NCBI GenBank assembly: GCA_029531795.1
Contig: JAPEIS010000011.1
Span: forward strand, 1,984,001 to 2,048,000
Source of the DNA: Sclerotinia nivalis
Taxonomy: Eukaryota; Ascomycota; Leotiomycetes; Helotiales; Sclerotiniaceae
Reading direction: 5' to 3'
Length of the DNA stretch: 64,000 bases
Shown: in pieces, positions 1-12,833 of the stretch
Layout: every line of letters begins with the position of its first letter
How positions within the stretch are numbered: the first letter of the stretch is position 1
The notes under the pieces: generated by a model
Seen by the model: only the letters and a program-made list of their open reading frames with translations
Told to the model about the DNA's origin: nothing
The model's database searches: none
Program-made: the position numbers and the translations under genes

Positions 1-945
1 AGTCCAATCATGGCCGCTAACCCCTTAGAAGACCATCCACCATCATTGGTGAAGTTCATGAGAACGGTAGATGCATCGCCACGAGGTGCCATGACCCAAA
101 GTGGAATGATGATAACGAAAAAGCCGATTAAATGAAGAATCAAAACGATACCCTCAATTAATGGTAAACGTTCGGCCAAGGAAGTGTTAAACACAACTGA
201 GAAGGTCACAACACCGATCGCGAGCAATGTTGCGTGGAATGGCTCGTAGACATAGTCGGCTTTGTTGAGTGCTATAAGACCTTGAAGAATGCCACCGATC
301 ATGAAGCATACACCTGCGAGATATACTTGCCATCCAATAGCGGAAAGCCACCCTACGGTATAACTAAGGAGCTTCTGGACTTTTGGAGGGGCAAATTCTG
401 AGACCCAGTGGTACTGACCACCTGCTGTCGGAGATCTGTAATTTTCCGCATGTTAGTTATCAGAATGTGGAGGGACCAAGGCTGGATTCTAAGGAAAATG
501 GTACGCACATCGAAGCCATTTCAGCAATACTAGCGTAGACCAATGACATGCCGCAAGCAGCAACAATAAAACCCCAGAAAAGATCGGCCGTTCCTCCATC
601 TACCATGACGAACGTAAAGAGGGGAAGTAAAAGCTCCCAGGACGCCATAGCAGTACTCGCAAATCCCAACATAGTTATAAATTTGAAATTTCGCTGCATA
701 TCATTCCGTCAGTCATTGTTCCTACCTTATTAATATTGAGAGGAACATACGCGCAGAACTTGTTTCTTCCCTAACGCTGCCATGTCCTGTTGATCTGCTC
801 GGGTTCCACGCCATTTTTTCGCGACCTGACCAGGAACTTCATCTTCGAAGTCCTCTTTCTCAACATCTTGATCGATCGAGGCAACGCCGCCCGACTCTCG
901 GCTTGCAAATACAACATCTCTATCCTTTTGAATTTCTGCGGACAT
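1..945 (-). CDS. APC-family amino acid/GABA/choline-type permease, 5' part (C-terminus off window)
   Basis: N-terminal part of a plasma-membrane transporter of the amino acid-polyamine-organocation superfamily. Three exons are visible: 945-751, 693-509 and 435-1, with introns 694-750 (GTATGT..CAG) and 436-508 (GTGCGT..CAG). Joining them keeps the frame and gives a hydrophilic cytoplasmic N-terminus (about 65 residues, acidic). Membrane segments follow, with the family motif region MLGFASTAMASWE and a loop reading EMASISPTAGGQYHW, the signature seen in fungal GABA permease (Uga4) and choline/amino acid permease (Hnm1) relatives. At least four more hydrophobic segments follow before the window edge. 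The gene is complete at its 5' end and truncated only by the window. Substrate cannot be told from this part. Family assignment is firm; the exact transporter type is open. Confidence 0.9.
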
Positions 946-2859
946 GGTGGCTAGTGAGTGAGCCCGAGGGCGATTGGGTTGATAAGAGATGCGAGGTTAC
1001 ACCCAAGCAAGCACTCAAACTAGTGGCTCGATAAAGGGCAAGGGAGGAAAGAATTGCAATCGCAAGAACGCAATTGTAAGACAGGAGAACGGATTCCTTG
1101 ACAATAAAAAGGAATGCAAATTAAGTACAACGCAAGTGCACGGCAAGATGCGAAATGCGATCGGTATGATGTTGTGTTACCGACTTGTGCCCTGGATTTG
1201 TTATCAATTCAATATTGCCGACCAGCCGCGTCTGATGCATTATTACTTCATGAAATCCAGACCTACAGTTCCATACTCCCCATGTTATTTTACCTCGGTT
1301 CCATCCGACATGTTCATGTCGCCAAAAAATTCTGAATATATGAGCATAGCGGGCACTTCCAGCCAATAAATCCTTCCATTTCAGCTGCTTTAATTGATCG
1401 ACATTCCGCATTGCTTGTTTCGAGCAATTGTATTATAAAATCAAGGGTTAGTTTAGTTCTTCCTATCATCAAACTCTCTGGCGACATGAGTAACGCCACA
1501 ACCGTTCAGGGTGATATCCGACAGCGGGTTATCCCACCGATATGGATGAATATCCGTTCTTAGGCTATTTAGGAAGATGGGGATTCAAGGTTTTTGTGGA
1601 AGTCCCACTCCCGCGTGGATGAAGATTCACAGACCCGTGATAGTGGGGCTGCAACACTGGATTACCTTTTTTTGATGCTCGGCTGATTTAGGCGATGCGG
1701 ATATGACAACCTGGCATCTCAGGTATCAATAATATATTCGTCCTGCAGCCTCTGTCACATTTTAATGTTCCGTGATGAAGATAGGGTAAAGTCGAAGTGT
1801 TGATGAGCTGAGCATCCTTGCCAAAAAAATTCATGCCTACAAAAACCCCTTTTAAGAAAATATCTAAGGGATCTGAATATGAAGGAAAGCATCGCCCACG
1901 AGACGTTGTACACCTCGCTTATTTGTGAAGGGCGAATAGAATGAAAGCGAAATACTATTCATGATTTTTTGTGGCCGCAGCAAGGAACGAATCAAAAAAC
2001 GTTTGTTTGAGCCTCCGATGGGTCTTCGGTCGTTCGCTTGTCAAAAGTGGAGTCATCGTTCATTCAAATTAATCCATGGCACGATCGATATTTGAGTGCT
2101 GACCACTTATTACGAATCGAATCGAGAGAGTCAAGATTAATACCATTTAGATTCTACTCCAATACTTCCCATACCCACAGTATCTTCACTGTATGATTGA
2201 AACGTCTCAAGTTTTTTTGCCTTCATTTCAAGAATTCGGATCGCAAACAAGGTGATCGAACATTGTATCCACATCGACCATATACCCCAGCAAGTGCCGA
2301 ATGACCCTAGACACAAATAAAATAGAGCTCCGTAACTACTCCGTATGGGCCCCACCATGTACCCACCCATGAACTGCTGATCCACTGCATCCCAACGAGC
2401 AAATCATGATTGTTTGCATCACAAAGTGGCCCTGTGATATCCGAGGCATGCGAGGATGCTTCTTCCATAACCAACTTACTGGAAATCCGGAAGCCGTTCC
2501 CCAGAAGCTTAGGAATCACTCCCGATACAGATTCAGCTTGTTCTTTCCGTGCTTTCAAGCCATCCGAGAATCCTTTTGCCAATCTTTCGATGACTATTCT
2601 CTTTTCCGACTTGGGTAGTTGGGGGTGAGCCCACAAGGGGCGGCTCGTTAACATATGTTGTAGGGCGCGGTATTTCGTAATATTTTACTTTCTTCTCGTG
2701 CTATACTTTTTCTCAAAACTAATAGATATAGTATTGATAAATCCCAGGATAGTGCTTCTTTCACGGTGGGTTTTATGAACCATCGGCATCCGGCACTTCA
2801 ATCAACGATGCTTGAATCTTCATGAACTGATTTGACTAACGAACCCGATAATAAGTGCC
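946..2859. other. Intergenic, no supported gene
   Basis: About 1.9 kb between the divergent permease and rhodopsin-like genes. It holds only short overlapping ORFs without recognisable domains or convincing splice structure. The longest is a 115-codon minus-strand frame ending near 2307. It should contain both promoters, but no specific site could be assigned. Confidence 0.5.
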
Positions 2860-4312
2860 ATGTCAATGCCAACGACTGGCTTGGTGGTTCCGCCAGGACA
2901 ATCACCACCATTTGCTGTCGTGACGAGTACGGATCATGCAGCGTGGGTAATTATAGCGACGGCGTTGGGACTTTCATGCGTGCTGATCTTCGGTGGGATC
3001 AAGACTTTCGCTAGAAGTTCTTTGGGGAAAGGGATCAGTTATGATGAAATGTGTCTTGCGGCTTCAGCAGTTAGTTGCTTAAAAATATCATTTGCGGTGG
3101 CCATTCCCCGCAGTGGATGATATTCTCAAATGGGATCAAATGGCTGATAGAAAGTGTAGCTCTTTGCGGTCATTCAATCGTCATTAGTGTTGGGTGCTTG
3201 TTCCAGGGGCTTGGGAAAATCTATCGAACTTGTACCGGTGAAGAATCAAGCCTCAATACAGCAAGTAAGTCCAAGCCAACAAAGTGATGCGGACTAGATC
3301 CGACAAAAGGCTAATGTTTTAATTTGGCAGATGTGTTACACAAGCTTCGTGTTGTTCGTCATATCTCTTGGACTCTCCAAAGCTTCAGTGGTGGTATTAC
3401 TGGGCAGTTTGACGCCAGATCAAAAACATAAGATAATATTCCGGAGCGTTATAGGTTTAATAGTGATTTGGACCATCGCCAGTACATTTGCTGTGGCTCT
3501 CCAGTGCAATTTGGCGCATCCGTGGAGAACTATAGGGGAGCGTTGTGATAACGTAGTAAGCTTCCCCACATCAGGTTTCGTCCTAAACTACACATCTAAC
3601 CAGAGAATCTAGTTTTTGAGATGGCAGATTATATCTTCTTTTGACATTATTTTCGAGCTTGCATTTGTTTTCCTATCAATCTACCTAGTATGGAGTCTTC
3701 GAACGAGCAAATCAAATAAGACAATTGTAGTTGTTGCATTCGGTTTTCGTCTTCCGTACGTTCTGGGTTTTCATTGAGTATAAGCGCACGCTAACGCTCC
3801 TATCTAGTATGATCATCGCCATTTCCTATCGACTAGCGAAATTCGATGCAAATGGGTTGACCAAAAATCCCATGTTTCTCGAGGACGAATTCATTATATG
3901 GACACAAACCGAACTCAACTATTCCGTCATTTCCGCCATCATACCAAGTCTCCGACCTTTCGTCAAAAATCTTTCTACATATTACGGCCAGGAGCTGGGA
4001 GGAAGATCTGGATATACGCTGGAGAATTCCGAAAACTATCAACTTTCAAATTTGGGCTCAGTCCTCCGGAAGGATACCCAACAGCAAGAAGGGAGGGTAC
4101 GTGAAGATGTGGATCCAGACGACTATAAATTTAGGATTTGGGCAAATGAGGAAGGGCGAGGTGCTAAGAAAAATAAGAATGCTGGGGAGGGGAGTTCAAG
4201 GTTATGGAACGAGACCGGGGGTGAAGCTGCGGATGGATTCAGTGTGGGAAGTAGTGATAGCCAACGGATGATTATCAAAAAGGATACTACATGGACGATA
4301 CAGATGGATTGA
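2860..4312 (+). CDS. Fungal rhodopsin-like seven-helix integral membrane protein
   Basis: Five exons read through cleanly: 2860-3069, 3160-3264, 3331-3555, 3613-3755 and 3808-4312, giving 395 residues. Introns are 3070-3159, 3265-3330, 3556-3612 and 3756-3807. The product has a short extracellular N-terminus, then hydrophobic helices with the hallmarks of the fungal rhodopsin-like/Pth11-related family. These are a GLGK motif after helix 2, a Cys in 'QMCYTS', the 'LSKASVVVLLGSLTP' helix, an ERCDN..RW loop and an FGFRLP segment before the penultimate helix. The C-terminal tail of roughly 130 residues is hydrophilic and probably cytoplasmic. Such proteins are abundant in plant-associated ascomycetes and some act as non-classical GPCRs in host sensing; a role here is inference. 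Choosing the acceptor at 3159 rather than 3113 restores the family consensus and removes an apparent frameshift. Confidence 0.88.
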
Positions 4313-5754
4313 TCAGAGATGGCAATAGCCAAGGAATAGAGTATTGGGAAGCCAAAATTATGGCATTAGATAACGCTTTCTAAGGAATTAGGCATAACAG
4401 GAAGCGGTCAGACTCTAGATACGCTTTGATTTAAACTTTTTTTCGAGCGTTTTTTATTGACGCACAACGGTCGAAACCCCCACAAACGGTGGTCGTTGAA
4501 CCTTATTGCAGTTCGAGTTTCATCTGGCATTCTTGCAAGATTCGATATCTCAGGCTCAGTATCTTCATCAATGGATTTCTGGCTATAGAGTAGAGTGAAA
4601 GTGGAGCCATATTCCTAACTTTACATTTTTCTGCTTTGTGCAGAATATGCAGTGTGGCTCATATAGAAGATTTCATCTCATTGTTGTTCAATGGACGCAG
4701 GGCATGGAACATTTGAACCCTGTCAAATGCTTGAAGACAGTTTGGGTGACCCGTACCTGCATGTAGCGGTCGGTAAACTCCGCCATACATTTTGTACAAT
4801 GTTTCGGTTGTGTATGAGCCGGACAATTTCAACATCTAATCCATTATCCATCCAATCTCAAAACCTTTCGATAACATGATTTTAAGTTTTTTTTGACCCT
4901 GTCAAAGACGTAAATCTCATATCCAATGACACACATCGATTCAAACCATAGGATATCATTCAAAGCTATTTATGAGCCAATTAACCATCTCCACACATCA
5001 TATCATCTATGATCTACCTAGGTAACGCCTCAACTCTCAAGACGGACCCAGAACGAAGAAAAAATGATTCGGGTCCTCCACTATCGGATTTGCGTCCGAA
5101 TCCAGTCACCCCACTTTGACCCTTGTCGACGGGGCTCGCATCCTTTGTGGTCGGAAACTCTACCCTCAAATTCCAGAATGAAAACATATATTAATTTTTA
5201 CATTTAAAACGAACCTCGAAATTTTAGAGGTTAGAGTCTAAAGAACTTCTCCGACACATCTTCAACTTAAATGAAAATCCTGCGACTATAGATGCCCATT
5301 TTCAAACCTGGAAATGCTTTTTTCTAATCTATTTCCCTCCCACCTTGGAACAGGCCCAATTTGTTCAGTTCCCACTCGCATACATCCCCCAACCAGAAAA
5401 ATAAGAGATGTGTCTGCGATTTCTTTAGCGAGATGCAATAGAATACCAAGACATATATTCAATTTTCACCGTAGCGTAGGGTCTAGACGTCTGCTGACAG
5501 AGATTGTTGCTTTCATTGGAAAATTGCATGAGACATTTAGCTCAAGTTCACATGCTGTTATTTTTGAAATTTGATATTGATGAATCTCGTAGCACGTTGA
5601 ATCGAATCCTTATCAAAATAATCAACAAACCCTTGTTCTTCCACACATCTTGATAGGACGGTGCAGCTCTTGAGCCGTTGAGTTCCAAGCAAGACAACAT
5701 TAGACCTTATCCAAACTCTATCCCCTGGACCTACGGAGTTCTTGAGCTTTAGCC
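4313..5754. other. Intergenic, no supported gene
   Basis: About 1.4 kb of AT-rich sequence between two plus-strand genes. The small ORFs at 4691-4879 and 5314-5574 have no domain, no splice partners and no coding-like composition. Nothing further was recognised. Confidence 0.5.
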
Positions 5755-6480
5755 ATGACAACCGTCACAACCGGGTCTCAAGCTGGCCATGACACTTTCG
5801 ACGCGCTCAACATCGAATATGAAAAGGCTTATCGCAACAACCCATTCAAGATCGCCGCCATCAAAAAGGCAATAGAGTTGCTCCACCCCGCATCAAAAGT
5901 TCTCGATGTGGGATGTGGCACCGGGATACCGGTTTCAGAGCTGTTAGCTGCGACCGGTCTGGAAGTTGTCGGTTTTGATATTGCACCTAAGATGGTCGAG
6001 TTCGCTCGCCAAAGAGTCAAGGGTACTTTCTCCGTGTCGGATATGGTGCAATATAAAGTCGAAGATACGTTTTCGGGAGTCTTTATGATATTTGCACATC
6101 TTCAACTTTCCTATGCGGCGGTTCATGCAGCGGTGTACAAATACGTTTGTGCACTAGAGCCGGGGGGGATATTTGTGTTTGGTCAAATGCCGAGTGATAC
6201 ATATGTTAAAGAGGAGGATAATGCATATGATGAAACGAGGACGTATGTTGAGGACTACAGTGCGCCGTTTATGGGGGAACCACTTCCGACTTTTATGATG
6301 AGTGAGCAAGGACAACGGAATTTCTTGACGAGTATGGGGTTGGAGATTGTGAGCGAGACTATTGATGAGTTTCAACCGGACAATGAAAAGTGCGAACCGG
6401 AGAAGCAGCAATATATTATTGCGAGGAGACCGGTGGATGGAAAGATTGTAGAGCCACAACCACTTCCGAGAAGGAACTAG
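5755..6480 (+). CDS. Class I SAM-dependent methyltransferase
   Basis: Single-exon gene of 241 residues. Motif I of the Rossmann-fold methyltransferases, VLDVGCGTG, lies at about residues 49-57 and would bind S-adenosylmethionine. The second strand, VVGFDIAPKMVEFAR, at about 71-85 carries the acidic residue expected to hold the ribose hydroxyls. Later, 'LEPGGIFVFGQMP' matches the post-motif III strand region. The C-terminal half is probably the substrate-recognition part. Length is usual for small-molecule methyltransferases of the Methyltransf_11/25 type. No signal peptide or membrane segment is seen, so it should be cytosolic. No biosynthetic genes sit next to it, so the substrate cannot be guessed. 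Confidence 0.88.
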   Translation: MTTVTTGSQAGHDTFDALNIEYEKAYRNNPFKIAAIKKAIELLHPASKVLDVGCGTGIPVSELLAATGLEVVGFDIAPKMVEFARQRVKGTFSVSDMVQYKVEDTFSGVFMIFAHLQLSYAAVHAAVYKYVCALEPGGIFVFGQMPSDTYVKEEDNAYDETRTYVEDYSAPFMGEPLPTFMMSEQGQRNFLTSMGLEIVSETIDEFQPDNEKCEPEKQQYIIARRPVDGKIVEPQPLPRRN

Positions 6481-7330
6481 TTACTCTGCGTGATGGCCAA
6501 AAACTGTCAATTAATTTATAAGAAACAAAAATCAAATGTTAATAAGACCAAAGCTCTCGAACAACATGCTGTATACAATTCATGAATGAGCCGATCAAGG
6601 ATTACAAGTTACATTTCTACCGAAAATGGGGGCCCATTATCTCAAAAGAATCCTTCAAAACATTAGTAGTATGCAGGAGTGCAGCAGATTCCGGATAGTC
6701 TAAACCACAATTGCAATTTTACCATATGCATTCAGGAGGTTCATTTAGTTGCATACTGAATAGCGAAGTTCTCCAAACTCATAAAAAAAAATCTAAAAAT
6801 CCCTTCATTGCTCATCTAGAATGCTTAAAATGATAGACTGTCTAAGAGGTGAAGAGATGCAATGCCGGCTACCAAGGCACCATCCTCAGCAGAAAGCACA
6901 TTGTGAGATTTGATTACACACCGCGGATGCATACAAGGGATTAAGAATCATGTCGAGACTTGCAAAATATGGGACAAGATTTCAGTTTGTGGTTATATCA
7001 AGTGTGTTGATGTATAAGCAAACTCGGAAACACACAGTTCTTTTATAAGAATTATGGCATTGACTGCAATGCTTTTGGTTTGTGGTGCTTCACAAAGCTT
7101 TGTCCAAAGTTATCAAGAACACGGCAAATCAGATCATTGTAATTGGTATGAAGAACGTTTCCATAGTGAGGCATGTTGCAGTGTTGAAAGAAACTATATT
7201 GATAAAGAATGAAGGTGTGAACTAAATACAGGTCCGGTTTGGGGTAATCATTCACTAATTGAAAATTAATCCATACACAATGTCCCCTAGCCCTCCCTAA
7301 AGTATTACACAAAAGTTGTATGCCATGACC
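6481..7330. other. Intergenic between convergent genes
   Basis: AT-rich 850 bp between the methyltransferase and the minus-strand membrane protein. It should hold both 3' UTRs. The 86-codon minus ORF at 7052-7312 looks like noise. Confidence 0.5.
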
Positions 7331-7957
7331 TCAATTTGCTGTCTTGTCTTTGATTTTTACTTTCTCCGTCTTTCCAATCATTGGTCTAAAGAGGATCAGC
7401 CAATTTTCACAATCACAATTCAAAACCCAAAATATCACTTACACAGCACATGTAATTGACTTTTGCCCGTGGCCATGAGTAGCCTCGCCCGTCTCAATCT
7501 TTTCAAGCATCATCAATATCCATGGCATCCCCTCCAACAACATCAATGACAATATCCCCAACACCGCGCCAAGTAAATCCGTCTCCCATATCCATTCCTT
7601 GTACCCCTCCTCCCATAACACGAAACCCCCCACTAACTCCGCAATCACCATGAACAACCCAGCCACCAAGCCAATTGCGATCCTAAATCCTGGTGCGCGT
7701 GGAATTTTATGGTATACAATCACAGTCCTTGCCCATAATGCCACGGTAAGAATATATATTGGGAAAGCGATGAGTTCTCGTGCTGGTGCTGTGAGATGAT
7801 TGTATGGTATAAGTCGATTCAATCTGATATATGATAAGAAGATGGACGATAGATATGTGAGGATAAAATATGTGAATGCATTGCGAATAATAAAGAATGC
7901 AAGACCGAGATCCCACATCAGTTCAAAAACTGAGGTATCTGTCTCGAATAATATCAT
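7331..7957 (-). CDS. Small multi-pass membrane protein of unknown function
   Basis: Two exons, 7957-7443 and 7385-7331, encode 189 residues. Reading straight through gives a stop just after 'ITCAV'. However, a perfect donor (GTAAGT at 7442) precedes that stop, and an intron with a GGCTGAT branch-like site ends in TTTAG at 7386. The splice adds a lysine-rich tail PMIGKTEKVKIKDKTAN, so I favour the spliced form. Four hydrophobic segments can be seen, around residues 15-45, 62-80, 92-115 and 128-150. Their charge pattern suggests an integral membrane protein. The sequence resembles uncharacterised fungal membrane proteins, but I cannot name a family. No operon-like context. Confidence 0.72.
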
Positions 7958-9243
7958 TTTGGGCTTTCTTCGTAGTCCGTAGAATGATTTCTTGTTTCTC
8001 CTTTTATATTGGGATCGGAAATAATGGTAGTTATCGCTGAAGTTTCAATCTTTGTTTGATATCGCAAGTGGAATGAACTGTGGTTTAGCATTCTTTGGAA
8101 ATAGACAAGAGCTTTGTTCTTATATTCCGGGCTCAAACATGTGCCTCCTACCTACCTTCATTCTCTAAATCTGCTCGTTTCTTTGCTTCTCTACTTACCT
8201 GCACCAAGTGGTCTGACTTGTGGTGAGACAAATAATGAGTTTGTATTCTTAGCAATTCTACCACAACAGTGCCGAGGTAGAAAGACATCATATGAATGTG
8301 CAAAAGACCACAGGTGATGAATTAGATATGAACTCATTGCATCCAAGATTCCATCGAACTCGATGTCGCTTTCATGAGGCTATTGTTGGTTCGAGGTTGT
8401 GTTGTGGAAATGAAGGGGCACAATTGAAGTTCAAAGGTATTAAGGCTACCACAGATTTTGGACTTGGCGGCCCTCGCGGCCGCTAGCTTTGGATGTCATG
8501 AACCATCAGAAGCAATTCCTTGACCACACATTCGCGACGCATGATGGAGTATGTCATAGTAAATCACTCTTCCCCGTGGCCAACTATTGGTACTAGCTCA
8601 ATATTTATATATTGTCGTCCTCGCAATACCTTCATCGCAAGTGTGATGTTTATGTATATTCATTCGAGGTTTCCTCGTCCCGCACGCTTCTGAGCGACAA
8701 TCAGACTAAGAATGGTGCGTGTTAGATGGATGAATTAAGCCTTTGGAGGATACCATGACTGATTTTTGGAAGGTACTATCCCATTTCGATTACTTTTGAT
8801 ATGATCAAAATGGTCTTACATTTCTTACAAAATCACAACTTGTGTAAGGTAACCACTACTCCCTACCTTCTAATCACATGTATTACTATATCTCAAAGAA
8901 TCCGATGCGCTGTTTGATTTCATATCTAAACTTGGGAGCTTTCGATGTATAATGCGTACAACATGAAGATATACAGAAGGCATTTCATCCAACCGGACGT
9001 ATAGTACTACAGTGCAAAATTTGAAGTTATCTCTGGACCCTGAAACGATAAGTATCATCGCTCCTTCCTTTGGTACGCAGTTATATCACGTAGCCATGGC
9101 TACCAGGTTGAGTCTTTCTCATGATAACCTTCCTTCTTATTCATCTTCTTCGCATTTGAAACACTGCCTGATCACATTGAATCCTTTCCCATCGATTAAA
9201 ATCGTTGCCTTTAACGGGTAAATATTCATCGTGTCAGAAAAAC
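7958..9243. other. Intergenic, no supported gene
   Basis: About 1.3 kb between divergent genes. The short ORFs (for example 8292-8486) show no domain. It should contain promoters for both flanking genes. Confidence 0.5.
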
Positions 9244-10382
9244 ATGTATTTCAAGGACAAAGACCTGGTTGAAGCCATCAGACAGCTGCGTTCAAAACAA
9301 CCTACACTAAACTCCAACGAAATATGGAATTATCTCGTCATGAACAAACGTTGGCCGTCGGCACTTGACGAGGTTATGGTGGAGTTATGTTTAATAGAAC
9401 ATTTTGATTATCCTTGGCAAGAAACCATTATAGCGAAAGCCAAGATAATCGATGAGCCGGCCTTAGCAGATACCAAGTGCGACTGTGTATGTCCTCGCAA
9501 ACTGGTGACGGAAGATGACATCGAGTATTACGAAAATTGCCCGGAGAAAGTTGATCCGAAGGAAACTATATCAGTCCCGCTGTTGCAAATAATGTTAAAC
9601 ACACCATCCACTATCAAGAGCTTTCTACCACAATACACACCAACTTTTCTATCAGCCATGTCCTCCTCAGATATGAACGCTGCTCAACGTGTCTACGCGC
9701 TCTTCTATGCCGAATGGGATGCATGGATGGGACCACCATCGGGTCAAATTCATGCCAAGGTCGAACATCGCGATGGTATGGAGGCTGTATGTTTCGAAAG
9801 TTTCTCCCATTGCGAACACAGGATGACGTATTGGGCTCCAAATTTCGAATACAGTTTCGAAGAGCACGTTCAAAGGGCTTTACAATCCCCATGTAGTAAT
9901 TGGCGTTCTAATTTTAAGTGGTTAAAATTTGCTTTAAGCCGAACGCAAGACCGAGATACAATCATGATGGTGAACAGTGTAAGTTATCCAATTATTCCAC
10001 AATTCCATCTTTCGTTCTCGAACTAAGTATCTCATAGGTTCTCGCCGGACAGTTTGGCCTTAAATGTCGTCACATGTCAAACATGTTTACAGAATGGCAT
10101 AACTGGCATTCCGAATGGTTTTATGAATCCCGGGTTCTACAGACTAAGACTGGAGCCGTAGCATATGTTACACCAAAAAAGGGTGATCCGGAGGTGAAAT
10201 GGGCAGAAAATCATGAAGACGATTGGTTTAATCATTATCCTCCTCTTTCAGTGGATGTAGGCAGCACATCACCGTCCATCGAAGCGCGGAATGAACTGCG
10301 AGGTAAGAAAAAGAAGGAATATGAGGCAATGATTCCCCCGATGGTATATTGCAGGGGCAACAGATGTATGCAGCAGATTTAG
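9244..10382 (+). CDS. Unrecognised two-exon protein (359 aa)
   Basis: Exon 1 is 9244-9978 and exon 2 is 10038-10382. The intron 9979-10037 runs GTAAGT..TAG and is in phase 0. The open frame extends a little upstream but has no ATG before 9244, where the product begins MYFKDKDLVEAIRQL. The N-terminal region looks helical and acidic, with a short cysteine cluster (CDCVCP) near residue 80. The middle is rich in aromatic residues (YALFYAEWDAWMGPP, MTYWAPNFEYSFEEH). The C-terminus has 'FTEWHNWHSEWFYESR' and a basic KKKKEYE segment. There is no signal peptide or membrane segment. The long two-exon frame with a clean splice argues it is a real gene, but I do not recognise the family. Confidence 0.75.
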
Positions 10383-12449
10383 GCAACCTGCATTGATGTT
10401 GTAAATCTGGGGTTCATTGGTTATTATTGTTGTTGGGTTCCAGATTTTCATTTTTTTTTATTAGCATTAGCATCCTTTGTTTAGTATCTTTTCCGGAAAA
10501 TTCCTACATAGTAGAAACAAACTCTCATTAATACTCAATATTGAATCATGGAGTTACCTGAAGTCTTTTCTTTCGCTTAAGGATATCATATCTGGGGAGC
10601 CGCCAGGAAGATTACATATTAGCTCGTGCATGTGTCCTTCGTCTCAGTCCAGCTTAAAAGTCTCTCCATGCAATACTCTCTCTTGAGCCACCAAGTCAAT
10701 GACATTTCACATCATTATTTCAAGGTAACCATACTATTCCACCTGTAGTCTTTGTATCCAAGTCAAAATATTCTACTCTACAGGGTACCTCAAAACTTCG
10801 TCAAATATCAGTTCAAGCACTCACTCCCAACTACAATGCATGATATATCACAATTTCATAAAACACAAACCCTCCACCTTCATCATATCCTCCTCCATAA
10901 ATTCTCAACCTCACACCAAATGATCATACACCAGAAGAAATAGTTTTCTCGCACCATCATTCACGAAATCAGAGAAAACTAAAACACACCCTCGCGGAAT
11001 AAAAAACAAATCACAAAATATTCTAACAATCAGTTTGAGGACCTATCGAAATGCATCCATGATACCACCAATAATACCAATACCACCACCCGCATTCCTA
11101 TCCGTTATTCTCATTACTATCTCCTTATTCGATACTTCCTACCTTTGTGTTACGGTCTGATCTATGGAGGAAAGTATGGATTTTGCTTACTTCGGAACTG
11201 CGGATGCGGATGGGAGATATACGGGTACTTCACCAGGAATAATTCATTTGATAAATTTATATATAGGTAGATATCTTGATCTGGCGTGGTTCAACTCAGA
11301 ATCTATTTTCACTATTTCGATCTTCTAGGCTCTATTCGTATTCTCAAACTTGCGTTGCAGTACCTCTGGGTTAAGTTTGAGTCTAGCCTACTGCGATGAT
11401 AAAGTAAGAATCTCAATATAAGTTTGAAGTAGGTATAAGCCAGCAAATGCCAAAGCATATAATCGAGATAGATCTACCTGACTCTACTTGGTATTTCCCA
11501 TATATTAACTCGTTGCATATAACCAGCTGTCTCATCGAACATAAGTGCATGCGGAACTGTCAATGATTCTGCCATCATTCGAGACTTTGGTAAAAGCTGT
11601 TTATCTCCCTTTCTACATCAACAGCAACAGCAGTTCGCTCTGCAGCTAAATTTCTTCTACCTAATTTATCTATTATATCGCAAAGGACAAGGCTAGTTTT
11701 CTATACTTCAAGCATAGCGAGACTGTAGAGACAGACATGTCAAACTTGGGCTAAATTCTCAATAGTAATTCTATTTGACGTTATACACTGCTTTATACTT
11801 GGTGAGATAAATTCAAACGGCAAACTTGGTATTTCTTTGTATGCGTCTACGTACAGAGTCTAATATAGCTTAATCAAGAAAACAAGATCTATTTTATTGA
11901 TTAAACTCCAATCAAGTCCATCTCTTTTATATATTCGTAGAGGAGTAGTTTTGTTGTATCAAGAGTAATGTAATTCAGACTACGATTCAACAATAAAGGA
12001 TTTTTAAAAAGTAAAATCATTATAACTACTGAATTTATTTTGGATATTAAAATTATTTTCAATATTCATTTTATTCAAAACGTCAACTCTTATCAGAACA
12101 ATAAAAGCATTTTCAAAGATTTGAATTTGGATGTATGTAAGTTAGACTACAGTTCAGAGTAATAAAACATTGATGGAGGGTATCTATAGAGACAAATCAG
12201 ACCTTTTTATTTATTTATAGAGGAGTTATCCTCTGCTAAAGGTTCTCTGAATAACAAAATTTATACTCATTGATATAATGAAATTGACATATTCAACTGA
12301 GATGTGCCTTAACGGCTCTGATATCCATGCAGGGCAGCCGCAGCTAGCTATGATACTACATCACACTGCAGACCATACTATGCCCCTCTTTCGCACTGAA
12401 AACTCATCATCTTAAGTTCTCAAATTGACCGAGAAAATCAAGACTCTAC
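10383..12449. other. AT-rich intergenic stretch
   Basis: About 2.1 kb with very AT-rich stretches, especially 11,700-12,300, and stops in all frames. No transposon ends, ORFs with domains or RNA genes were recognised. The low GC could reflect old mutated repeat DNA, but no repeat partner is visible in the window. Confidence 0.45.
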
Positions 12450-12833
12450 TCAATACCCCAAAACCAACAAAATCCCCACAATCATATGTACAGGAGCATA
12501 ACCCCAATGATCTCCCTGCCCCCCTCCAGCCATATAACAAACCCAACCATCCACAAACGCCACACCACCACCAGCCATCACTATCCATCCCAATATTTTA
12601 TAATTTCGATAATAGGAAGCGGCATACATGGCGAGACCCATAAAGATATCTCTTGCTCCGTAGATAGTCATGAGAGCTTCGACGAGTGCGGCATCGGAAG
12701 CGGTTTTGGGTAAGGAGAAGGGCTTGTAGAATGTGAGGGCGTGCGAGGGACGGATGAGAGCATTGATGCCGAATAGGATGAAGATGGTTCCGAAGATGTT
12801 GGGGAGGAATCGGAGGATTTTGCTGAGTGCCAT
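12450..12833 (-). CDS. DUF4267-like small membrane protein
   Basis: Single-exon gene of 127 residues beginning MALSKILRFLPNIFGTIFILFGINALIRP. It has four hydrophobic stretches (about 8-27, 48-72, 80-98 and 112-126) and the pattern MTIYGARDIFMG, with a following aromatic/glycine-rich helix. This matches my recollection of the fungal/bacterial DUF4267 family, whose function is unknown. It is probably an integral membrane protein. The end 'GILLVLGY' is at a normal stop. The family label is from recognition of the motif order, not from a search. Confidence 0.8.
   Translation of the reverse strand: MALSKILRFLPNIFGTIFILFGINALIRPSHALTFYKPFSLPKTASDAALVEALMTIYGARDIFMGLAMYAASYYRNYKILGWIVMAGGGVAFVDGWVCYMAGGGQGDHWGYAPVHMIVGILLVLGY

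Noticed and set aside
2137..2654. Two overlapping minus-strand ORFs (115 and 82 codons), the second with a hydrophobic stretch
   Set aside because: No domain, no splice junction joining them and no neighbouring support; likely chance frames.
3070..3264. Apparent one-base frameshift in the rhodopsin-like gene near GGGAAAATCT
   Set aside because: Using the acceptor at 3159 instead of 3113 puts the whole exon in the family frame, so no frameshift is needed.
7052..7312. 86-codon minus ORF downstream of the small membrane protein
   Set aside because: No features, and it lies in the likely 3' flank.
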